A stretch of DNA of 64,000 nucleotides from Haloplanus sp. CK5-1 (GCF_037201915.1 NZ_CP147505.1:2852001-2916000); one strand, 5' to 3'; shown: positions 26,017 to 35,640, numbered from the stretch's first letter. Numbers and translations: made by a program. Notes: generated by a model from the letters alone, not told the origin.

Positions 26017-27078
26017 ATGACACTGGAACCGGAGCGCCGGGCCTTCCTCGACCGACTGCTGGAGACGCCGAGTCCCTCGGGGTTCGAGACCCGCGGTCAG
26101 CGCGTCTGGATCGACTACGTCGACTCCTTCGCCGACGAGGTGTGGACGGACGACTACGGCAACGCGGTGGCCGCCTACGAGGGCGGCGGGACGGAACTCG
26201 CCCTCACCGGCCACGCCGACGAGGTCGGGTTCATCGTCCGCCGGATCGACGACGACGGCTTCGTCCGCATCGGCGCCATCGGCGGCGCGGATCGGACGGT
26301 CTCGAAGGGACAGCACGTGACGATCCACGCCGACGACCCGGTGTCGGGCGTCGTCGGCCAGACCGCGATCCACCTGCGTGACTCCGGCGAGGAGAGCTAC
26401 GACGACATCGGCGAGCAGTACGTCGACGTCGGCGCGACCGACCGCGAAGAGGCCGCGTCGTTGGTGTCGGTCGGCGACCCCGTGACGTTCTCGACGACGG
26501 TCGAGGACCTCCACGGGTCACGGGTGGCGGCCCGCGGGATGGACAACCGGATCGGCGTCTGGGCCGCCGCCGAGGGGTTGCGCCGGGCGGTCGAGACCGG
26601 CGTCGACGCCACCGTCTACGCCGTCAGCACCATCCAAGAGGAGGTCGGCCTGCAGGGCGCGCGGATGGTGGGCTTCGACCTCGCGCCGGATGCCGCCGTC
26701 GCTGTCGACGTGACCCACGCGACCGACTCGCCGGGGATCCCCGGCAAGCGACAGGGGCCGGTCGAACTCGGCGGCGGGCCGGTCGTCTCGCGGGGGAGCG
26801 CCAACCACCCAAAACTCGTCGAGATGGCGCGGGCCGCCGCCGAGGACGCCGAGGTCGACGTGCAGTTGCAGGCCTCGGGGAGTCGCACCGGCACGGACGC
26901 CGACGCCTTCTATACGTCGGGTGGCGGCATCCCGGCGCTGAACCTCGGCCTCCCGAACCGCTACATGCACACGCCGGTGGAGGTCATCGACGAGACGGAC
27001 CTCCGGGACCTTGCGGCGTTGCTCGGCCGGTTGGCGGACCGAGCGGGTGGCGTCGACTCCTTCGCAGTCGACGTATGA
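26017..27078 (+). CDS. M42-family metallo-aminopeptidase
   Basis: A 353-residue zinc peptidase of the M42 family (glutamyl/deblocking aminopeptidase, related to TET peptidases), which trims peptides in the cytoplasm. Metal ligands are visible in LTGHADEVGF, AARGMDNRIG, STIQEEVGLQGA (Glu-Glu), AVDVTHATD and the C-terminal RYMHTPVE. The length matches the family. It starts 51 bases after the HerA-type gene. Confidence 0.93.
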   Translation: MTLEPERRAFLDRLLETPSPSGFETRGQRVWIDYVDSFADEVWTDDYGNAVAAYEGGGTELALTGHADEVGFIVRRIDDDGFVRIGAIGGADRTVSKGQHVTIHADDPVSGVVGQTAIHLRDSGEESYDDIGEQYVDVGATDREEAASLVSVGDPVTFSTTVEDLHGSRVAARGMDNRIGVWAAAEGLRRAVETGVDATVYAVSTIQEEVGLQGARMVGFDLAPDAAVAVDVTHATDSPGIPGKRQGPVELGGGPVVSRGSANHPKLVEMARAAAEDAEVDVQLQASGSRTGTDADAFYTSGGGIPALNLGLPNRYMHTPVEVIDETDLRDLAALLGRLADRAGGVDSFAVDV

Positions 27079-27152
27079 CCGCCCCGTGTGCCCCGGACAC
27101 ACCCGTGAACCGAAAGAAAACCGTTAAAAGTCGTCCCCGGGTTTGATGCGGT

Positions 27153-27641
27153 ATGGCTGGAACCATCGAAGTACTCGTCCCCGGCGGCGAGGCGACCCCC
27201 GGGCCGCCGCTCGGTCCGGAACTCGGCCCGACGCCGGTCGACGTGCAGGCCGTCGTGGCGGAGATCAACGACGAGACCGACGCGTTCGACGGCATGGAAG
27301 TCCCCGTCACCGTCGAGTACGACGACGACGGCTCCTTCACGATCGAAGTCGGCGTCCCGCCGACGGCCGAACTCATCAAGGACGAGGCCGGGTTCGAGAC
27401 GGGCAGCGGCGAACCCCAAGAGACGTTCGTCGCGGACCTCACCGTCGAACAGGTGAAGAAGATCGCCGAGCAAAAGCAGTCCGACCTGCTCGCGTACGAC
27501 CTGAAAAACGCCGCGAAGGAAGTCGTCGGCACCTGCGTCTCGCTTGGCGTCACCATCGAGGGCAACGACCCCCGGCAGTTCAAAGAGCGGATCGACGACG
27601 GCGAGTACGACGACCAGTTCGCCGACGAAGCGGCGGCGTAG
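27153..27641 (+). CDS. rpl11: Ribosomal protein uL11
   Basis: A 162-residue 50S protein of the stalk base that binds the GTPase-associated region of 23S rRNA. Family blocks include GGEATPGPPLGPELGPTPVD, PPTAELIKDEAGF and the C-terminal KEVVGTCVSLGVTIEG. The start is clear from MAGTIEVLVPGG. It is separated by about 6 kb from uL1-uL10-P1, which in other haloarchaea usually follow directly. Confidence 0.98.
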   Translation: MAGTIEVLVPGGEATPGPPLGPELGPTPVDVQAVVAEINDETDAFDGMEVPVTVEYDDDGSFTIEVGVPPTAELIKDEAGFETGSGEPQETFVADLTVEQVKKIAEQKQSDLLAYDLKNAAKEVVGTCVSLGVTIEGNDPRQFKERIDDGEYDDQFADEAAA

Positions 27642-27695
27642 GCCCGGACTCCCGGACCGCGGGTTTCTTTTCACCCTCCGCGTTAGTGAGACGGT

Positions 27696-29021
27696 ATGGC
27701 CGACTCACTCGTCGTTCCCGAGGACACCATCCGAGCGACCGTCGGGGACAAGACGTTCCCACGCATGGGGATCATCGAACAGCGGTGGGAGACCGATCCG
27801 ATCCCGGTCGACGACGTCGAACGCCGGGCCGCCGAGGCGACGGCCGACCTCGACCTCTCCGTGGCACCCGAGGGCGGCGAAGTCGCCATCGGGGCCGGCA
27901 GTCGCGGCATCGCCAACCTCGACGCCATCGTCCGCGGCGTCGTCGCCGGCGTCCGCGACCAGGGGTACGACCCCTTCGTCTTCCCGGCGATGGGGAGTCA
28001 CGGCGGCGCGACCGCCGAGGGACAGCGCGAGAAACTGAACACGCTCGGCGTCACCGAGGAGAGCATCGGCTGTGAGATCCGCTCGACGATGGCGGTGGAG
28101 ACGGTGGGCGAGACGCCCGACCGCGGCGTGCCGGTGTACGCCGACGCCAATGCGGTGGCGGCCGACGCCATCGTGATGGTCAACCGGATCAAACCACACA
28201 CGGACTTCGGCGGCGAGGTCGAGAGCGGCCTCTCGAAGATGCTCGTCATCGGGATGGGGAAACAGAAGGGAGCGAAGATGGCTCACGACTGGGCGGTCGA
28301 CTGGAGCCTGCGGAACATGCTCCCCGAGATCACGGAGCAGTTGCTCGAAGCACTCCCGGTCGCCGGCGGGGTCGCCATCGTCGAGGACGAACACGACGAC
28401 ACGACACTCCTGGAAGGCGTCCCCGCCTCGGACTTCCTCGACCGCGAACGGGAACTCCTGGAGACCGCCCACGACCGGATGCCGAAACTCCCCTTCGACG
28501 ACCTGGACGTCCTGGTCGTCGACCGCATCGGCAAGGACGTGAGCGGGCAGGGGATGGACACGAACGTCACCGGGCGGCGACACTTCACGATCAACGAACC
28601 CGAACCTGAGTCGCCGACGATCAAGCGGATCTACCTCCGCGGGTTCACCGAGCGCACCCACGGCAACGCAATGGGGATGGGACAGGCCGACTTCGCCCAC
28701 GCGGACGTCGCCGAGGGGTTGAAGCCGTCGAAGACGCTCATCAACGCGATCACCGCGAGCACCGTCCGCGGCGTCCGCCTGCCACCCGTCGTCGAGAACG
28801 ACCGCGCGGGACTGCTCGGCGTCCTCGGGACCATCGGGCCGGTCGACGGTCCCGACGCCCGCGTCCTGCGGGTGACCGACACGATGCGACTGGAGCGGTG
28901 TTACGCCTCGGAACCGCTTATCGAGGCCGCGCGGGAGCGCGACGACCTGCGCGTGGCCGCCGAGGCCGAGGAGTTGGCGTTCGACGACGGAGAGTTCGCC
29001 GCGCCGTCGCCCGACCGCTAG
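27696..29021 (+). CDS. LarA/DUF2088-like protein (lactate-racemase-N-type)
   Basis: A 441-residue soluble protein. It has the block FPAMGSHGGATAEGQREKL (in part), then NRIKPHTDFGGEVESGL followed by SKMLVIGMGKQKGA, seen in DUF2088/LarA-like proteins, some of which are nickel-dependent racemases. The HisXHis motif pattern of true LarA could not be confirmed by eye, so enzymatic activity is uncertain. The C-terminal part contains RDRIGK-type blocks such as LVVDRIGKDVSGQGMDTNVT. It overlaps the OYE-family gene by four bases tail to tail. Confidence 0.62.
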   Translation: MADSLVVPEDTIRATVGDKTFPRMGIIEQRWETDPIPVDDVERRAAEATADLDLSVAPEGGEVAIGAGSRGIANLDAIVRGVVAGVRDQGYDPFVFPAMGSHGGATAEGQREKLNTLGVTEESIGCEIRSTMAVETVGETPDRGVPVYADANAVAADAIVMVNRIKPHTDFGGEVESGLSKMLVIGMGKQKGAKMAHDWAVDWSLRNMLPEITEQLLEALPVAGGVAIVEDEHDDTTLLEGVPASDFLDRERELLETAHDRMPKLPFDDLDVLVVDRIGKDVSGQGMDTNVTGRRHFTINEPEPESPTIKRIYLRGFTERTHGNAMGMGQADFAHADVAEGLKPSKTLINAITASTVRGVRLPPVVENDRAGLLGVLGTIGPVDGPDARVLRVTDTMRLERCYASEPLIEAARERDDLRVAAEAEELAFDDGEFAAPSPDR

Positions 29022-30118
29022 AACGCGCGGTCGTACTGGACCGGCACCTCGACGCCGTCGGCGTCGAGGCGGTCGAGGGCCTGTGCGGCGTGGAGCGCGA
29101 AGTACGGGTCCCGGAGGTGTTCCCGGCCGACGATGGCGAGGTCGCCCCGGCCGTTGCGGACTAGGGCGTCGGCCTGTTCGGCCGTCGTGATGCCGCCGAC
29201 GACCCCGACGGCGACGTCTTCTTCGGTCTCCTGGCGCACCCGTCGCGCGTAGCGTTCCTGATACCCCGGTCCGGTCGAGGGGATCCGCTGGTCGGGGTGG
29301 ATGCCGCCGGCGCTCACGTCGATCAGGTCGACGCCGAGGGGCGCGAGGTCGTCGGCCAGACGGACGGAGTCGGCGACGGTCCAGGACTCCCGATCCGGGA
29401 GCCAGTCGGTCGCCGAGATTCGAACGAACAGGGGGTCGTCGTCCGGCCACACCTCGCGGACTGCGCTCGCTATCTCGCGGAGGATCCGGGTTCGGTCCCC
29501 GAAGCTCCCGCCGTAGTCGTCGTCGCGGTCGTTGGTGACCGGCGAGAGGAACTCGTGGAGGAGGTAGCCGTGGGCGGCGTGAATCTCGGCGACCCGGAAG
29601 CCGGCGTCGCGGGCGCGTTCGGCGGCGACCCGGAAGGAGTCGATCACGTCGTCGATGTCGTCGGTCGTCATCGCCCGCGTGGCCACCGCGTCGTCGTCGT
29701 AGGGCCACGGGCGGTCGCTCGGGGCGACCGTCTCCCACCCGTCCTCGCCCGTGAGGGGGTCGCCACCCGCCCACGGTCGCGTCTTCGACGCCTTCCGCCC
29801 GGCGTGGGCGAGTTGGATCCCCGGGATGCTCCCCCGGTCGCTGATCGACGACGTGATATCGGCGAGTGCGTCCGCGTGGTCGTCGCTCCAGATACCGAGG
29901 TCGTGGGGTGTGATCCGGCCGCGGGCCTCGACGGCCGTCGCTTCCGTCATGACGAGTCCAGCCCCGCCGACGGCACGGCTGACGAGGTGGGTGTCGTGCC
30001 AGTCGGTCGGCAGGCCGTCCCGGCCCTCACAGGAGTACTGACACATCGGCGATACCATCACCCGGTTCGGGATCTCGGTGCCACGCAGTACGAGCGGCGT
30101 GAACAGGTCGGCTGACAC
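29018..30118 (-). CDS. Old-yellow-enzyme family NADH:flavin oxidoreductase (YqjM-like)
   Basis: A 366-residue FMN enzyme with a TIM-barrel fold. Features of the YqjM-like branch are the active-site Cys in VMVSPMCQYS, the substrate-binding HAAHGYLLHEFLSP (His-His pair at the first and fourth positions), the FMN-binding IQLAHAGRKAS, FVRISATDW and VVGGITT. It probably reduces activated carbon-carbon double bonds; the natural substrate is unknown. It is monocistronic by position, convergent with the LarA-like gene. Confidence 0.92.
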   Translation of the reverse strand: MSADLFTPLVLRGTEIPNRVMVSPMCQYSCEGRDGLPTDWHDTHLVSRAVGGAGLVMTEATAVEARGRITPHDLGIWSDDHADALADITSSISDRGSIPGIQLAHAGRKASKTRPWAGGDPLTGEDGWETVAPSDRPWPYDDDAVATRAMTTDDIDDVIDSFRVAAERARDAGFRVAEIHAAHGYLLHEFLSPVTNDRDDDYGGSFGDRTRILREIASAVREVWPDDDPLFVRISATDWLPDRESWTVADSVRLADDLAPLGVDLIDVSAGGIHPDQRIPSTGPGYQERYARRVRQETEEDVAVGVVGGITTAEQADALVRNGRGDLAIVGREHLRDPYFALHAAQALDRLDADGVEVPVQYDRAF

Positions 30119-30184
30119 GCGAGGGCGTTCGCCGTCCCCGTCGATACACCTGTCGAAACCGGCTGAGGGTTCGGGTTTCCGCGG

Positions 30185-30874
30185 TCAGTCGGTCCGGACA
30201 CCGCGCGTGGCCGTCGCCTTGAACGAGGCGACGACCGGCGTCCCGCGGTGGAGGTTCAGTTTCTCGACGCTGGCCGCGGTGACCAGTGCCGACAGCGACA
30301 CGTCGCCGCCGACGTCGACGGTGACCAGGGCGACCGACTCGCCGGCGTCGACGGCGAGGACCGTCCCTCGAACCCGATTCCGTGCGCTCGTTCGGTCGGG
30401 GTCGGGCGACTCCGAGGGCGACTGGAGCGTCACCGCGTCGGCCCGGAGGGTGAGGCGGACGGTTTCGCCACCCTCGGGGACCAGCGCACGGACCGTGCCG
30501 GCCGCCGTCTCGACGGTGGCGAGTTCGCCCTCGCGGTCCACGACCCGCCCGGGCAGGACCGTCTCTGCCGTCTCGGCGACGCCGCTGAACTCCGCGCGCA
30601 ACCGGTCGTACCGCGAAAGGAGGCGGTCCGCACGCTCCGTCAGCCGACTGCCGCCGCCGCCCGACCCACCCCGGGTCCGCTCGACCAGTTCGCCGAAGGC
30701 GTCCTCGAGTTCGACGATCCGTTGCTGTGCCCGCGAGTAGGACCGACCGAGCGCCGTCGCCGCGGCGTTGATCGAGCCGTGGTCGTCGACGGCCCGGAGC
30801 AGTTCGACGTCGCGTTCGGCGAGCGTCACGTCGCCCTGCCCGAGACGGGCGTCGAACTCGGTCGAGAACTCCAT
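30185..30874 (-). CDS. ModE-like molybdate/tungstate-responsive regulator
   Basis: A 229-residue regulator. The N-terminal winged helix is of the LysR/ModE type (LAERDVELLRAVDDHGSINA, AATALGRSYSRAQQRIVELE), with GGSGGGGSRLTERADRLLSRY as the wing and linker. The C-terminal about 125 residues form a TOBE/Mop-like pair of oxyanion-binding domains (RNRVRGTVLAVDAGESVALV, SLSALVTAASVEKLNLHRG). It is divergent from tupABC and so is likely to repress tungstate or molybdate uptake when the oxyanion is abundant (inference from context). Confidence 0.87.
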   Translation of the reverse strand: MEFSTEFDARLGQGDVTLAERDVELLRAVDDHGSINAAATALGRSYSRAQQRIVELEDAFGELVERTRGGSGGGGSRLTERADRLLSRYDRLRAEFSGVAETAETVLPGRVVDREGELATVETAAGTVRALVPEGGETVRLTLRADAVTLQSPSESPDPDRTSARNRVRGTVLAVDAGESVALVTVDVGGDVSLSALVTAASVEKLNLHRGTPVVASFKATATRGVRTD

Positions 30875-30989
30875 ACCGACGGTACCACACGGGCGTGCAA
30901 AGGCGTTGTCTTGCAGTCATCCGAGCATGTGGTGAGCGAGATGTAATGAGAAAGCGTTTCGATACCCGATCGAGCACGAACTACGAACC

Positions 30990-31005
30990 CGAGTACGGTT
31001 ACTCG
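30990..31005. promoter_or_regulatory. Inverted repeat in the ModE/tupA control region
   Basis: CGAGTA-CGGT-TACTCG, perfect six-base arms around four bases, ending 12 bases upstream of the TATA-like TTTTAT (31018-31023) of tupA. Its place just upstream of the basal promoter suits an operator for the neighbouring ModE-like protein. No binding is proven. Confidence 0.5.
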
Positions 31006-31017
31006 AACCGAAAGAAA

Positions 31018-31023
31018 TTTTAT
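31018..31023 (+). promoter_or_regulatory. TATA-like box of tupA
   Basis: TTTTAT about 25 bases before the tupA ATG, in an A-rich tract. The spacing predicts a leaderless tupABC transcript. Confidence 0.55.
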
Positions 31024-31045
31024 CACCCCCTGCCTCGTTGTTTCT

Positions 31046-31975
31046 ATGACGATACAACGACGCCGGTTCGTCGCGGCGCTCGGCGGTGGAATCGTCGCGG
31101 GACTCGCCGGGTGTTCCGGTGGCGGCGGCGGGGGGCAAAGCGAGAGCGTCGGCGTGCAAGGCGAGACGCTGACGCTGACGACGACGACCAGTACCTACGA
31201 CACGGGGCTCCTCAATGATATCCACCCCGATTTCGAGGAGATGTACGGCGTCACCGTCGACGCGGTGGCCCAGGGGACCGGTGCAGCCCTGGAGTCGGCC
31301 CGGAACGGCGACTCCGACGTGGTGATGGTCCACGCCCGCGGCCTGGAAGACGAGTTCATGCGCAACGGCTACGGCGTCAACCGCCGAGACCTGATGTTCA
31401 ACGACTTCGTCATCGTCGGCCCGGAGGACGACCCCGCCGGGATTCGAGGGATGGACTCGGCGACCGACGCGCTGAACGCCATCGCCGAGTCGGAGGCGAC
31501 GTTCGTCTCCCGCGGCGACAACTCCGGCACCCACACCAAGGAACTCAATCTCTGGGAGGCGGCGGGCACCGACCCCGGCGGCGACTGGTACCAAGAGATC
31601 GGCGCCGGCATGGGCGAGGCGCTGAACATCGCCAACCAGCAGGGTGCGTACACCCTCTCGGACCGCGGAACCTTCATCTCCCAGCGCTCCGAGGTCGACC
31701 TCGTGATCCTGGTGCAGGGACCGATCGAGGGTGGGCCGGAGATCCTCTCGAACCCCTACGGGGTCATGGCGGTCAATCCCGGCGTCCACGACGACACCAA
31801 CTACGACCTCGCGATGGCCTACATCGGGTGGATCACCAGCCCCGGCGCACAGGACGCCATCTCGAGCTACGAGATGAACGGCGAGCAGTTGTTCTTCCCC
31901 AGGGCGGTCTCGGAGGACCCGGACTTCCAGCAGTACGTTCCACAAGGTTGGAGTAGCGACTCCTCGGACGAGTAA
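31046..31975 (+). CDS. tupA: Tungstate ABC transporter substrate-binding lipoprotein TupA
   Basis: A 309-residue solute-binding lipoprotein. A twin-arginine signal ([15 protein letters not shown]) and lipobox LAGC are followed by a Gly-rich spacer. TupA blocks are visible: [19 protein letters not shown], then [12 protein letters not shown] and [19 protein letters not shown], where the STYDTG and SRGDNSGTH residues contact the oxyanion. It feeds TupB/TupC. The ModE-like regulator is divergent. Tungstate specificity is inferred from the TupA type, although molybdate cannot be excluded. Confidence 0.9.
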   Translation: MTIQRRRFVAALGGGIVAGLAGCSGGGGGGQSESVGVQGETLTLTTTTSTYDTGLLNDIHPDFEEMYGVTVDAVAQGTGAALESARNGDSDVVMVHARGLEDEFMRNGYGVNRRDLMFNDFVIVGPEDDPAGIRGMDSATDALNAIAESEATFVSRGDNSGTHTKELNLWEAAGTDPGGDWYQEIGAGMGEALNIANQQGAYTLSDRGTFISQRSEVDLVILVQGPIEGGPEILSNPYGVMAVNPGVHDDTNYDLAMAYIGWITSPGAQDAISSYEMNGEQLFFPRAVSEDPDFQQYVPQGWSSDSSDE

Positions 31976-31977
31976 CC

Positions 31978-32694
31978 GTGCCGTTCGAACCGGTCGTCCA
32001 CCTGGTGCCCGGGATCGTCGAGTTCCCCTTCCGCGAGGGGTACGTCCGGAGTATCATCTACGTCTCGCTGTACGTGAGCGTCACCGCGGTGGCCCTGAGT
32101 ACGCTGTTCAGCCTCCCGGTGGCGATGCTGATGGGGTTTTCCGACTTCCCCGGCAAGCAGCTCGTAAAGTCGATAATCAACACGGGGATGGGCTTTCCGA
32201 GCGTGGTCGTCGGGCTGCTCGTTCTCTTCGGCGTCTCGAATCAAGGGCCGCTCGGCGACCTGAACCTCATCTTCACCAAGGAGGCGATGATCATGTCCCA
32301 GTTCGTGCTCGCGACGCCGCCGATCACGGCGATCAGCCTCGCAGCCATCAGAGGTGTCGACGACAACGTCCGCGACGCCGCCCACGTCCTCGGTGGGACG
32401 CGCGTCGACGTGGCACTGGTCGTGATCAAGGAAGCCAGGTACGGCATCGCGACGGCGATCCTCGCGGGCTTTGGCCGCGCCATCAGCGAGGTCGGATCGG
32501 TGCTGATCGTCGGCGGCAACATCACCAGTTCGAGTGGCATCTCGAAGACGCGGACGTTGACGACCGCGATCCAACTGGAGGCCCGACAGGGCCGGTACGA
32601 CACCGCGATGGTGCTCGGTGCGGTGTTGCTCGCGCTCGTGTTGACGATCAACGCCGTCGTCGTCCGTCTCGGCGACGAGGGGGCGATGCGCTGA
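31978..32694 (+). CDS. tupB: Tungstate ABC transporter permease TupB
   Basis: A 238-residue permease with about five to six hydrophobic segments and a GTG start two bases after tupA. The permease loop [20 protein letters not shown] (ATPase-docking region) and [19 protein letters not shown] are typical of TupB/ModB/CysT-like permeases. Its stop abuts the start of the ATPase gene (one-base overlap), so expression is coupled. Confidence 0.92.
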   Translation: MPFEPVVHLVPGIVEFPFREGYVRSIIYVSLYVSVTAVALSTLFSLPVAMLMGFSDFPGKQLVKSIINTGMGFPSVVVGLLVLFGVSNQGPLGDLNLIFTKEAMIMSQFVLATPPITAISLAAIRGVDDNVRDAAHVLGGTRVDVALVVIKEARYGIATAILAGFGRAISEVGSVLIVGGNITSSSGISKTRTLTTAIQLEARQGRYDTAMVLGAVLLALVLTINAVVVRLGDEGAMR

Positions 32695-33446
32695 TGGTCC
32701 GACTGTCGAACGTCACGCACGGCTTCGGCGACGAGACGGTCGTCAGGGACCTCTCGCTGTCCCTCGATCCCGGTGAGGTCGTCGCCATCATCGGCCCCTC
32801 GGGCGTCGGGAAGACGACCATCCTCCGGATCCTCGCTCTGTCTCTCCACCCCGACGGCGGGACGGTTTCCCTCGACGGCGACCCCGTCTGGTCGCTGAGC
32901 GAGGACGACCGACTCGCCCTCCGTCGGCGCATCGGCATGGTGTTCCAAGAGGCGAGCCTGTTCGACGCCACCGTCGAGCGGAACGTCGGGTACGGACTCC
33001 GGGTGCGTGAGTCTTGGCGCGACCGACTGTGGTCCGTCCTCGGGTCGAACGAGACGCCGGAGGCCGTCACCGACTCGCTCGACCTAGTGGGATTGGACGA
33101 CAAACTCCACCAGGAAGCTCGGTCGCTGTCCGGCGGCGAGGCGCAGCGCGTCTCCTTCGCTCGGGCGCTCGCGTACGACCCCGACTACCTCCTGCTCGAC
33201 GAACCGACCTCCGACCTCGACCCGCGGAACACGGACCTCATCGAGGACGCCATCTCGGAGGCCAGCGACCGCGGCATCGGCGTCGGCATCGCGACCCACG
33301 ACATGCACCAGGCCGAACGGATCGCCGACCGAGTCGCCGTCGTCCTCGGCGAGGGCGTCGCCGAGTTCGGATCCGCCGAACGGGTGTTCGAGAACCCCAC
33401 CGACGAGCGGACCGCGAAGTTCGTCTCCGGCGAACTGGTGTACTGA
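32694..33446 (+). CDS. tupC: Tungstate ABC transporter ATP-binding protein TupC
   Basis: A 250-residue ABC ATPase. Walker A is GPSGVGKTT, the signature is LSGGEAQRVSFARA, Walker B is YLLLDEPTSDLDP, and the H-loop is GIATHDMHQAERIA. An insertion region DRLWSVLGSNETPEAVTDSL lies between Walker A and the signature. It completes tupABC. No C-terminal TOBE domain is visible. Confidence 0.93.
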   Translation: MVRLSNVTHGFGDETVVRDLSLSLDPGEVVAIIGPSGVGKTTILRILALSLHPDGGTVSLDGDPVWSLSEDDRLALRRRIGMVFQEASLFDATVERNVGYGLRVRESWRDRLWSVLGSNETPEAVTDSLDLVGLDDKLHQEARSLSGGEAQRVSFARALAYDPDYLLLDEPTSDLDPRNTDLIEDAISEASDRGIGVGIATHDMHQAERIADRVAVVLGEGVAEFGSAERVFENPTDERTAKFVSGELVY

Positions 33447-33507
33447 TACCGTCGACCACGACTATCGACGCTTCGACGGGTTTAAGTCCGACATCCACCT
33501 CGTTCCG

Positions 33508-33533
33508 GTGAGACAGGCCCACGCCTGTTTCAC
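33508..33533 (+). promoter_or_regulatory. Leader hairpin of the uL1 operon
   Basis: An 11-bp stem (one G-U pair) with a CCAC tetraloop in the leader of the uL1-uL10-P1 transcript, about 40 bases before the start codon. A TTTAAG TATA-like box lies near 33481-33486. In Halobacterium the leader of this operon is known to mimic the uL1-binding site of 23S rRNA for feedback control; that this stem is that element is inference. Confidence 0.6.
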
Positions 33534-33560
33534 TGACCCGTAGGAGCGAAAGCGTACTAC

Positions 33561-33567
33561 GGAGGTG
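33561..33567 (+). promoter_or_regulatory. Strong Shine-Dalgarno site of rpl1
   Basis: GGAGGTG four bases before the ATG of rpl1. Most genes in the window show no such site, so the leadered uL1 mRNA is an exception and compatible with translational control by uL1. Confidence 0.8.
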
Positions 33568-33571
33568 AAAG

Positions 33572-34210
33572 ATGGCAGATACAATAGAGCAAGCAGTCTC
33601 TCGCGCACTCGACGAGGCGCCGCCGCGGAACTTCCGCGAGACGGTCGACCTCGCCGTGAATCTGCGCGACTTAGATCTCAACGACCCGTCGAATCGCGTC
33701 GACGAGAGCGTCGTCCTGCCGGCCGGAACCGGCCAGGAGACGCAGATCGTCGTCTTTGCAACCGGTGAGACAGCCCTGCGTGCCGAAGACGTCGCCGACG
33801 AGGTCCTCGACTCCGACGACCTCGAAGACCTCGGCGACGACGACGACGCGGCCAAGGATCTCGCCGACGAAACCGACTTCTTCGTCGCCGAGGCGGCGCT
33901 GATGCAGGACATCGGTCGCTACCTCGGGACCGTCCTCGGGCCGCGCGGCAAGATGCCGACGCCGCTCCAGCCCGACGACGACGTCGTCGAGACGATCGAA
34001 CGGATGAAAAACACCGTTCAGCTCCGGAGTCGCGACCGCCGGACCTTCCACACGCGTGTCGGCGCACAGGACATGTCCGCCGAGGACATCGCCGACAACG
34101 TGGACGTGATCGTCCGCCGACTCGAGGCGGCCCTCGAGAAGGGTCCGCTCAACATCGACTCGATGTACGTCAAGACCACCATGGGACCGTCCGTGGAGGT
34201 GCCCGCATGA
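33572..34210 (+). CDS. rpl1: Ribosomal protein uL1
   Basis: A 212-residue 50S protein of the mobile L1 stalk, probably also the autoregulator of its own operon. Typical parts are [17 protein letters not shown], the acidic [18 protein letters not shown] and the rRNA-binding [14 protein letters not shown]. The stop overlaps the uL10 start (ATGA at 34207-34210). Confidence 0.98.
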   Translation: MADTIEQAVSRALDEAPPRNFRETVDLAVNLRDLDLNDPSNRVDESVVLPAGTGQETQIVVFATGETALRAEDVADEVLDSDDLEDLGDDDDAAKDLADETDFFVAEAALMQDIGRYLGTVLGPRGKMPTPLQPDDDVVETIERMKNTVQLRSRDRRTFHTRVGAQDMSAEDIADNVDVIVRRLEAALEKGPLNIDSMYVKTTMGPSVEVPA

Positions 34211-35274
34211 GCGAGAGCGAGTCGGTCCGTCGGACCGAGACCATCCCGCAGTGGAAGCGGGAGGAGGTCGACGAACTCGTCGACTTCATCGACTCCTACG
34301 CGAGCGTCGGCATCGTTGGCGTCGCCGGCATCCCGAGCCGACAGCTCCAGAACATGCGCCGCGAACTCCACGGCAGCGCCGCCGTGCGGATGAGCCGAAA
34401 CACGCTCGTCCAGCGCGCGCTCGAGGAGGTCGGTGAGGGGCACGAACAGCTCTCGGAGTTCGTCTCCGCGCAGGTCGCGCTCATCGGCACCAACGACAAC
34501 CCCTTCGGCCTCTACCAGCAACTGGAAGCGTCGAAGACGCCCGCCCCGATCAACGCGGGCGAAATCGCCCCCAACGACATCGTGATCCCCGAGGGCGATA
34601 CGGGGGTCGACCCCGGCCCGTTCGTCGGCGAACTCCAGCAGGTGGGCGCCGAAGCCCGAATCATGGACGGGTCGATCCAGGTGACCGCCGACTCGACGGT
34701 GCTCGAAGCCGGCGAGGAGGTCAGCACCGAACTCGCGAACGTCCTGGTCGAACTCGGCATCGAGCCCAAGGAGGTCGGACTCGACCTCCGTTCGGTCTAC
34801 TCCGAGGGCGTGTTGTTCGCACCGGAGGAGCTCGCCATCGACGTCGACGAGTACCGGGACGACATCGCGTCGGCCGCGGCCGCCGGACGCAACCTCTCGG
34901 TCAACGCCGAGTACCCGACGGCCCGCACCGCGGGCACGCTGCTCGCGAAGGCGGCCGGGCAGGCCAAGGCGCTCGGCGTCTTCGCCGCCATCGAGGACCC
35001 CGACGTCCTGCCGGACCTCGTGGCTAAGGCGGACGGCCAGGTTCGCTCCATCGCGGCACGGATCGACGACGACGAGGCGCTCCCCGAGGAACTGCGCGGC
35101 GTCGACGCGCCCGCGACGGGGGCAGAGGAATCGAGCGACGAAGACGAAACTGCAGACGAAGCCGACGGTGACGGCGACCCCGACGCAGACGCCGACACCG
35201 ACGCGGACGACGACCCCGACGACGACGACGACGGTGGCGACGCCGGCGAGGGTCTCGGCGCGATGTTCGGCTAA
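34207..35274 (+). CDS. rplP0: Ribosomal protein uL10 (P0)
   Basis: A 355-residue archaeal P0 stalk protein. The N-terminal rRNA-binding domain has [18 protein letters not shown] and [15 protein letters not shown]; the insertion domain contains [15 protein letters not shown]; helices that bind P1 dimers precede a long Asp/Glu-rich linker and the conserved C-terminal factor-binding tail EGLGAMFG. It is translated in coupling with uL1. Confidence 0.98.
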   Translation: MSESESVRRTETIPQWKREEVDELVDFIDSYASVGIVGVAGIPSRQLQNMRRELHGSAAVRMSRNTLVQRALEEVGEGHEQLSEFVSAQVALIGTNDNPFGLYQQLEASKTPAPINAGEIAPNDIVIPEGDTGVDPGPFVGELQQVGAEARIMDGSIQVTADSTVLEAGEEVSTELANVLVELGIEPKEVGLDLRSVYSEGVLFAPEELAIDVDEYRDDIASAAAAGRNLSVNAEYPTARTAGTLLAKAAGQAKALGVFAAIEDPDVLPDLVAKADGQVRSIAARIDDDEALPEELRGVDAPATGAEESSDEDETADEADGDGDPDADADTDADDDPDDDDDGGDAGEGLGAMFG

Positions 35275-35289
35275 CTACGGAGACAAACA

Positions 35290-35640
35290 ATGGAATACGT
35301 TTACGCAGCACTCATCCTGAACGAGACGGGCGAAGAGATCAACGAAGACAACGTGACCGCGGTCCTCGAAGCCGCCGGCGTCGACGTGGAGCAGTCCCGC
35401 GTCAAAGCGCTGGTCGCGGCGCTCGAGGACGTCGACATCGAGGAGGCCATCGACACGGCCGCCGCAGCGCCCGCCGCGGGCGGCGCGGCCGGCGGTGCCG
35501 CCGAGACGACCGACGACGACGACGACGACGACGAGGACGCCGGCGGCGACGAGGCCGCCGACGAGGAAGAGGAAGCCGCCGAGGAAGACGACGAGGACGA
35601 AGAGGCCAGCGGCGAGGGCCTCGGCGAACTCTTCGGCTGA
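35290..35640 (+). CDS. rpl12: Ribosomal protein P1 (archaeal L12)
   Basis: A 116-residue stalk protein. The N-terminal dimerisation domain [20 protein letters not shown], an Ala/Gly hinge and an acidic tail ending GLGELFG are characteristic. The tail recruits translation GTPases. It is the third gene of the uL1 operon, 15 bases after uL10. Confidence 0.97.
   Translation: MEYVYAALILNETGEEINEDNVTAVLEAAGVDVEQSRVKALVAALEDVDIEEAIDTAAAAPAAGGAAGGAAETTDDDDDDDEDAGGDEAADEEEEAAEEDDEDEEASGEGLGELFG

Noticed and set aside
23866-26514. Very long open frame (882 codons) on the minus strand opposite the HerA-type gene.
   Set aside because: Antisense shadow of GC-rich coding sequence; its protein is Arg/Val/Asp-biased and the plus strand has clear ATPase motifs.
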